NCBI GenBank assembly: GCA_964628935.1
Contig: CAZVOE010000132.1
Location: forward strand, 1 to 8,884
Origin: CAYLHQ01 sp964628935
GTDB taxonomy: Bacteria > Acidobacteriota > Polarisedimenticolia > Polarisedimenticolales > DASRJG01
Direction of reading: 5' to 3'
DNA length: 8,884 nucleotides
Made by a program: the position numbers and the translations under genes. How positions within the stretch are numbered: the first letter of the stretch is position 1; every line of letters begins with the position of its first letter. A model generated the notes under the pieces. It worked only from the letters and a program-made list of their open reading frames with translations. It was not told where the DNA came from and did not search any database. Positions 6,660-8,884 of the stretch are shown here, piece after piece.

Positions 6660-7354
6660 GGGGTGCTCAGGATCACGGCGCGCCGGCGCGGCCGGTCCGG
6701 AACCGGTTCGCTCTTGCAGGTGAGCGTTCCGTACAGCTTCCAGATGCGGGAGGGATTCGAGACGGACGGATCAAGCTTCACGCGATCGTCTGAGAACCGC
6801 TTCGAGAGCGCGCCGAGTAGGTTGCGGATCGCGCCGTTGTCGTCTCGCGGGAGGTCGCACGGGAACAAGAGGTGCGCTCCGTTCCCGGAGATCGCGGAGA
6901 CGGGCTCCGGCCATCCCTTCCGCCGCAGCTCGCTCCATACCTCGTCACCGCGTGCGACCGCAGCCGCGAGTTCTTCGTCCGTCGCGTTCGTGTCCTTCGG
7001 CCGGACGGGATCGAGGTCGATCGGGAGCCATCGACGCCGGAGAACGTCCGCGTCGTTCGCGGCTATGCATCGACGATCGAGCCGGTTCGGAGCGCGCCGG
7101 AGGGCCTCGGGAACGAGGGGGTTCAGTGTGAAGTAGATCCCGCGCGCCCATCCGTCGAGGCTCGCGGCGTCTCGCGCGAGCGCGGCCACGTTGTCATAGA
7201 ACCCGCTGAGCGCGGCTCGGGGCGTCTCGCCCGGGAGCGTGACGCCCAGGGCGCGCAGCTCGTGGACGTCCCCGGGGATCAGGAGCGCCGACATCTGCCG
7301 CGCGATGCCGGTCTCGACGTCGTAGGCGAGCGCGTGAGCTGCGGCGCCGGTCAC
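6656..7354 (-). CDS. archaeo-eukaryotic-type primase (Prim-Pol-like)
   Basis: This 232-aa protein probably makes primers for the element's own replication. The AEP motifs appear in order: RRRWLPIDLDP at residues 107-116 with the metal-binding Asp pair (about D113 and D115), SGNGAHLLF at 156-164 (the sGxGxH motif), and KLDPSVSNPSRIWKLYGT at 193-210 with an Asp plus the R-x-x-K pair. The N-terminal region (SGFYDN, then GIYFTLNPLVPEAL, then APNRL) also matches mobile-element primases. The GTG at 7354 is preferred because it overlaps the upstream stop by 4 nt and follows a purine-rich GGGGAGGGGG. An ATG at 7405 adds 17 Gly/Arg-rich residues of low credibility. It overlaps the helicase start by ATGA at 6656-6659. 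No C-terminal helicase domain is fused to it. Confidence 0.88.
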   Translation of the reverse strand: MTGAAAHALAYDVETGIARQMSALLIPGDVHELRALGVTLPGETPRAALSGFYDNVAALARDAASLDGWARGIYFTLNPLVPEALRRAPNRLDRRCIAANDADVLRRRWLPIDLDPVRPKDTNATDEELAAAVARGDEVWSELRRKGWPEPVSAISGNGAHLLFPCDLPRDDNGAIRNLLGALSKRFSDDRVKLDPSVSNPSRIWKLYGTLTCKSEPVPDRPRRRAVILSTP

Positions 7355-7554
7355 GCGACCGCCCCCTCCCCCGCCTCGCGCAGCTCGTCCACGGCGGCGT
7401 CCCACTTCGAGATCGCCGCGTCCACGAGGAGCGAGCGCCTACGGGTCCAGCGGCCGAGGGTCACGACTTCCACGCGGGCGAGTTCGGTCCGGGCCCGCTC
7501 TGCCCCGAAGCGCAGCCGGTGCCGGCGGAACCGTTCGGGGTCGCGGCGGTTCAC
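7351..7554 (-). CDS. small basic protein of unknown function (67 aa)
   Basis: I do not recognise it. The GTG at 7554 is chosen because it gives a 4-nt GTGA overlap with the preceding gene and has GGAG about 8 nt upstream. An ATG at 7581 in the same frame would add 9 residues and overlap the previous gene by 31 nt. The protein is Arg-rich in its N-terminal half (RRDPERFRRHRLRF) and becomes amphipathic and helical towards the C-terminus (SKWDAAVDELREAGEG). It lies between the excisionase-like gene and the primase, joined to both by 4-nt overlaps, which supports its being translated and suggests a role in replication or control. Confidence 0.6.
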   Translation of the reverse strand: MNRRDPERFRRHRLRFGAERARTELARVEVVTLGRWTRRRSLLVDAAISKWDAAVDELREAGEGAVA

Positions 7555-7754
7555 TTCGCCGGCTCCGCGGTCGCGAGCCATCGCTCGACCGACTCGCGCG
7601 AGATGAGGACGATGCCGTCGAGCTTCACGGCATCGAGTTTTCCGTCCTGGATGAGACGGCGGATCTTCGCCTTCGACGGACCGAATGCCTCTGTGAGATC
7701 GCGAGGCCGTAGCGCGGCCCGGCCGGCGAGGTGGGAAGGGAGAGTGAGCGTCAT
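7551..7754 (-). CDS. excisionase-like small DNA-binding protein (HTH_17/MerR-type)
   Basis: This 67-aa protein carries the winged-helix pattern of excisionases and related small factors in residues 16-61: LRPRDLTEAFGPSKAKIRRL, then IQDGKLDAVKLDGIVLI, then SRESVERWLA. Proteins of this family either help integrase in excision (Xis) or act as transcription factors. No integrase is visible in the window, so the exact role is open. The start ATG overlaps the stop of the XRE gene, and its stop overlaps the next gene's GTG, so translation is probably coupled. The position between regulator and replication genes resembles integrative elements in which xis and replication genes share an operon. Confidence 0.8.
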   Translation of the reverse strand: MTLTLPSHLAGRAALRPRDLTEAFGPSKAKIRRLIQDGKLDAVKLDGIVLISRESVERWLATAEPAK

Positions 7755-8008
7755 CGGCCGTCCCCGTCCCCGAGGCCCGTCACCGCGATTCGGTGGAGAA
7801 CCTCGATCGCGTCGACGGCCGCGGCCACGAGCACGCGCTCGATCGCCGCGCGGGCCCTCGGCGACGGGCGCCGGGCACCGCGCTCGAGAGCCGCGATACC
7901 GCTCTCCGACAGGCCCGCCCTCCTGGCGAGGTCGGCCTGGGTCATCCCGACGGCCACCCGTGCCGCCCGGAGCCGCTCTGCGAGTGTATGGGTGCCGCGT
8001 ACTTCCAT
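7751..8008 (-). CDS. XRE-family helix-turn-helix regulator
   Basis: This 85-aa protein is a single lambda-repressor-like (HTH_3) DNA-binding domain. Residues 8-60 carry the family pattern: LAERLRAAR, then GMTQADLARRAGLSESGIA (helices 2 and 3), then ALERGARRPSP. It would act as a repressor or activator, most likely of its own operon, through the repeats directly upstream. The start at 8008 is the only ATG that keeps the whole domain. The upstream GGGCG is a weak ribosome binding site. Its stop overlaps the next start by 4 nt (ATGA, 7751-7754). It has no dimerisation or peptidase domain, so it resembles Cro-like or island regulators more than a full CI repressor. Confidence 0.9.
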   Translation of the reverse strand: MEVRGTHTLAERLRAARVAVGMTQADLARRAGLSESGIAALERGARRPSPRARAAIERVLVAAAVDAIEVLHRIAVTGLGDGDGR

Positions 8009-8038
8009 GCGCCCATTCTCGGGCGAAGGGGGGGGTGC

Positions 8039-8082
8039 CCGTCTATTGCCTAGACGGTGCTTAAACGGTGCTTAAACGGTGC
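8039..8082 (-). promoter_or_regulatory. probable operator: three 11-bp repeats and an inverted repeat
   Basis: On the plus strand the unit TTAAACGGTGC occurs at 8061-8071 and 8072-8082, and the variant CTAGACGGTGC at 8050-8060, giving three copies spaced exactly 11 bp apart, close to one helical turn. The first copy overlaps a perfect 7-bp inverted repeat (CCGTCTA, 5-nt spacer TTGCC, TAGACGG; 8039-8057). All of it lies in the 79-bp gap just before the XRE regulator gene. Such repeats are typical binding sites for the regulator encoded next to them, so autoregulation is the natural guess. I see no convincing -35/-10 pair here. Confidence 0.55.
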
Positions 8083-8087
8083 TCGAT

Positions 8088-8591
8088 TCATTTTTTTCGG
8101 GCAACTCTCCGGGAGCGCATTCGTCGTTCGCTTATGGCTGCCCGGAGTCGGCTCACTGAGATCGGCCTGAGGTAGGAGAAGGACTGCCGATACCAGGTGT
8201 GCAGAACCCTTGCCTCCCCCAGAGCGGTATCGACCGCCTTGCCGCTCTGCTGCCGCCTCTTGTACTCCTCCCACAACGCCTCCCGGGCCTGTGCCCGCGT
8301 GGCCCTCGGAGCCCTTGCGGCCGCCTCCTCACGTTCGCGCTCTCTGAGGGCTTTCAGCTCTGCCTGAATCCGCTTGGACTCGAGCTGCTGCTCCAGGAGC
8401 TCGGCGCGCCTGAAAACCGGACTCCATTCTCGGAACCCGCGGGCGGCCCTAAGATCCGAACCCGTACCGCGCACTCTCTCGATGAGCGCGAGCGCGGCAC
8501 TTAGCTCCGCAAGGCTCATCCGCGAGAGCGTATCAGCGAGCCGCTGTCGGAGTTCCGCCTCTCTCTCTAGCCCGGTCTCTCGGTGTTCCAT
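8088..8591 (-). CDS. unrecognised 167-aa helical protein with basic C-terminus
   Basis: I do not recognise this family. The ATG at 8591 is chosen because GGGAGG (8597-8602) lies 5 nt upstream. Longer in-frame versions run back into the tRNA and are rejected. The product is almost wholly helical: residues 1-40 form an amphipathic segment (LRQRLADTLSRMSLAELSA), and residues 70-115 are a charged coiled coil rich in Glu, Arg and Ala. The C-terminal 50 residues (GKAVDTALGEARVLHTWY, then RPISVSRLRAAI) look like a small helix-turn-helix, followed by a very basic tail ending RRVARKK. That composition suggests nucleic-acid binding, but this is inference. It is the first gene after the tRNA, the position where an integrase usually sits, and it has no resemblance to an integrase. 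It ends in a run of seven A (minus strand) immediately before the stop. Confidence 0.65.
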   Translation of the reverse strand: MEHRETGLEREAELRQRLADTLSRMSLAELSAALALIERVRGTGSDLRAARGFREWSPVFRRAELLEQQLESKRIQAELKALREREREEAAARAPRATRAQAREALWEEYKRRQQSGKAVDTALGEARVLHTWYRQSFSYLRPISVSRLRAAISERRMRSRRVARKK

Positions 8592-8626
8592 CCTCGCCTC
8601 CCGTGGGCGATCCCGGAAAGGTGAGT

Positions 8627-8682
8627 GTGCCCCCGCCGGCGAGCCGGGAACCCGCCACCGCTGCAGGCGGCCGCGGGGGCAC
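8627..8682 (-). promoter_or_regulatory. structured leader upstream of the 167-aa gene
   Basis: A perfect 10-bp inverted repeat (GTGCCCCCGC at 8673-8682 and GCGGGGGCAC at 8627-8636, minus-strand reading) encloses 36 nt, which contain a nested CCGCC/GGCGG stem. It ends about 25 nt before the ribosome binding site of the gene that starts at 8591. It may be a folded 5' leader or a protein-binding site. High GC raises the rate of chance hairpins, and no known riboswitch class is recognisable. Confidence 0.35.
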
Positions 8683-8750
8683 TTCGAGACTACCTCAGGG
8701 CATCGCGCGCGCGAAGCGGCGACCGGAACGGCAACCAGCCCGCGAACGGA

Positions 8751-8775
8751 ACCGGACGCCTCGAGGGCGCCCGGT
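8751..8775 (-). terminator. hairpin about 30 nt after the tRNA, possible tRNA terminator
   Basis: On the minus strand the arms ACCGGGCGCC and GGCGTCCGGT form a 10-bp stem with one G-U pair and a 5-nt loop CTCGA. It lies about 30 nt past the CCA of the tRNA, where a transcription terminator or 3'-processing structure is expected. The bases after it (TCCGTTCG) are not a clean U-tract, so intrinsic termination is not certain. Confidence 0.4.
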
Positions 8776-8804
8776 CCGAAGTGCTTTGTTCGGTGGAGGA
8801 TGAT

Positions 8805-8881
8805 TGGTCGGGGCGACTGGATTTGAACCAGCGACCACTTGCACCCCAAGCAAGTGCGCTACCAGGCTGCGCCACGCCCCG
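8805..8881 (-). tRNA. tRNA-Pro (anticodon GGG), CCA encoded
   Basis: The full cloverleaf can be drawn on the minus strand. The acceptor stem CGGGGCG pairs with CGCCCCG, followed by discriminator A and an encoded CCA (8805-8807). The D arm contains GGCGCAGCCTGGTAGCGC. The anticodon stem CTTGC/GCAAG encloses the 7-nt loop TTGGGGT with anticodon GGG. The T arm has the loop TTCAAAT. It decodes CCC proline codons. The 3' end points into the phage-like element. Integration at tRNA 3' ends is common for prophages and islands, so this is a plausible attachment site, but I could not find the second att copy inside the window. Confidence 0.96.
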
Positions 8882-8884
8882 ACC

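Noticed and set aside
5748..7136. Long open frame on the plus strand opposite the helicase and primase (462 codons)
   Set aside because: It is antisense to two genes with clear catalytic motifs, its translation is Arg/Glu/Pro-rich with no domain, and long antisense frames are expected in GC-rich coding DNA.
8046..8074. Plus-strand promoter (TTGCCT with a downstream A/T-rich hexamer) in the operator region
   Set aside because: The match is poor and no plus-strand gene follows it.
8690..8875. Minus-strand frame starting in the tRNA
   Set aside because: Its first third is the tRNA gene itself and the rest lies in the intergenic leader.
1..8884. CRISPR array or insertion sequence
   Set aside because: No regularly spaced repeat-spacer units and no transposase or flanking terminal repeats are visible; the repeats at 5084-5239 are too close and irregular for CRISPR.

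Overview
The window is a high-GC (well above 60%) piece of bacterial DNA that carries a phage-like mobile element. Every gene I can support lies on the minus strand, so the element reads from right to left. A ten-base run of N at 2931-2940 marks a scaffold join, which suggests a metagenomic or draft assembly. The host cannot be named. A complete tRNA-Pro(GGG) gene with encoded CCA sits at the right edge, and the GC-rich, G/C-ending codon use fits many soil or sediment lineages.

Layout from right to left: tRNA-Pro (8805-8881), with its 3' end facing the element; a 213-bp leader containing two strong inverted repeats; an unrecognised 167-aa helical protein (8088-8591); a 79-bp regulatory gap with three copies of an 11-bp repeat and an inverted repeat; then a tightly coupled control and replication operon. 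That operon holds an XRE-type regulator, an excisionase-like winged-helix protein, a small unknown protein, an archaeo-eukaryotic-type primase (Prim-Pol) and a RepA-like (AAA_25) helicase. It is followed by a dense array of ten GCGYAACG repeats (5090-5236) that looks like a replication origin. Each junction in the operon is a 4-nt ATGA or GTGA overlap. A 101-aa reading frame through the repeat array continues that pattern at both of its ends.

Downstream are two unrecognised proteins (217 and 207 aa), an HK97-type prohead protease (S78 family) interrupted by the N gap, a 107-aa protein, a 650-aa tail tape-measure protein and a 100-aa helical protein. The last 281 bases have no supported gene. 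They hold a GC-rich hairpin after the operon and a promoter-like sequence reading out of the window to the left.

The combination is unusual. There is a complete-looking replication module, a head protease and a tape measure, but no integrase, terminase large subunit, portal or major capsid gene in the window. The protease lies only a few tens of bases plus the gap from the short gene before the tape measure. Three explanations fit: a phage satellite or mini-prophage that borrows a helper's packaging and capsid genes, a prophage with deletions, or a mis-joined scaffold. The sequence alone cannot separate these.
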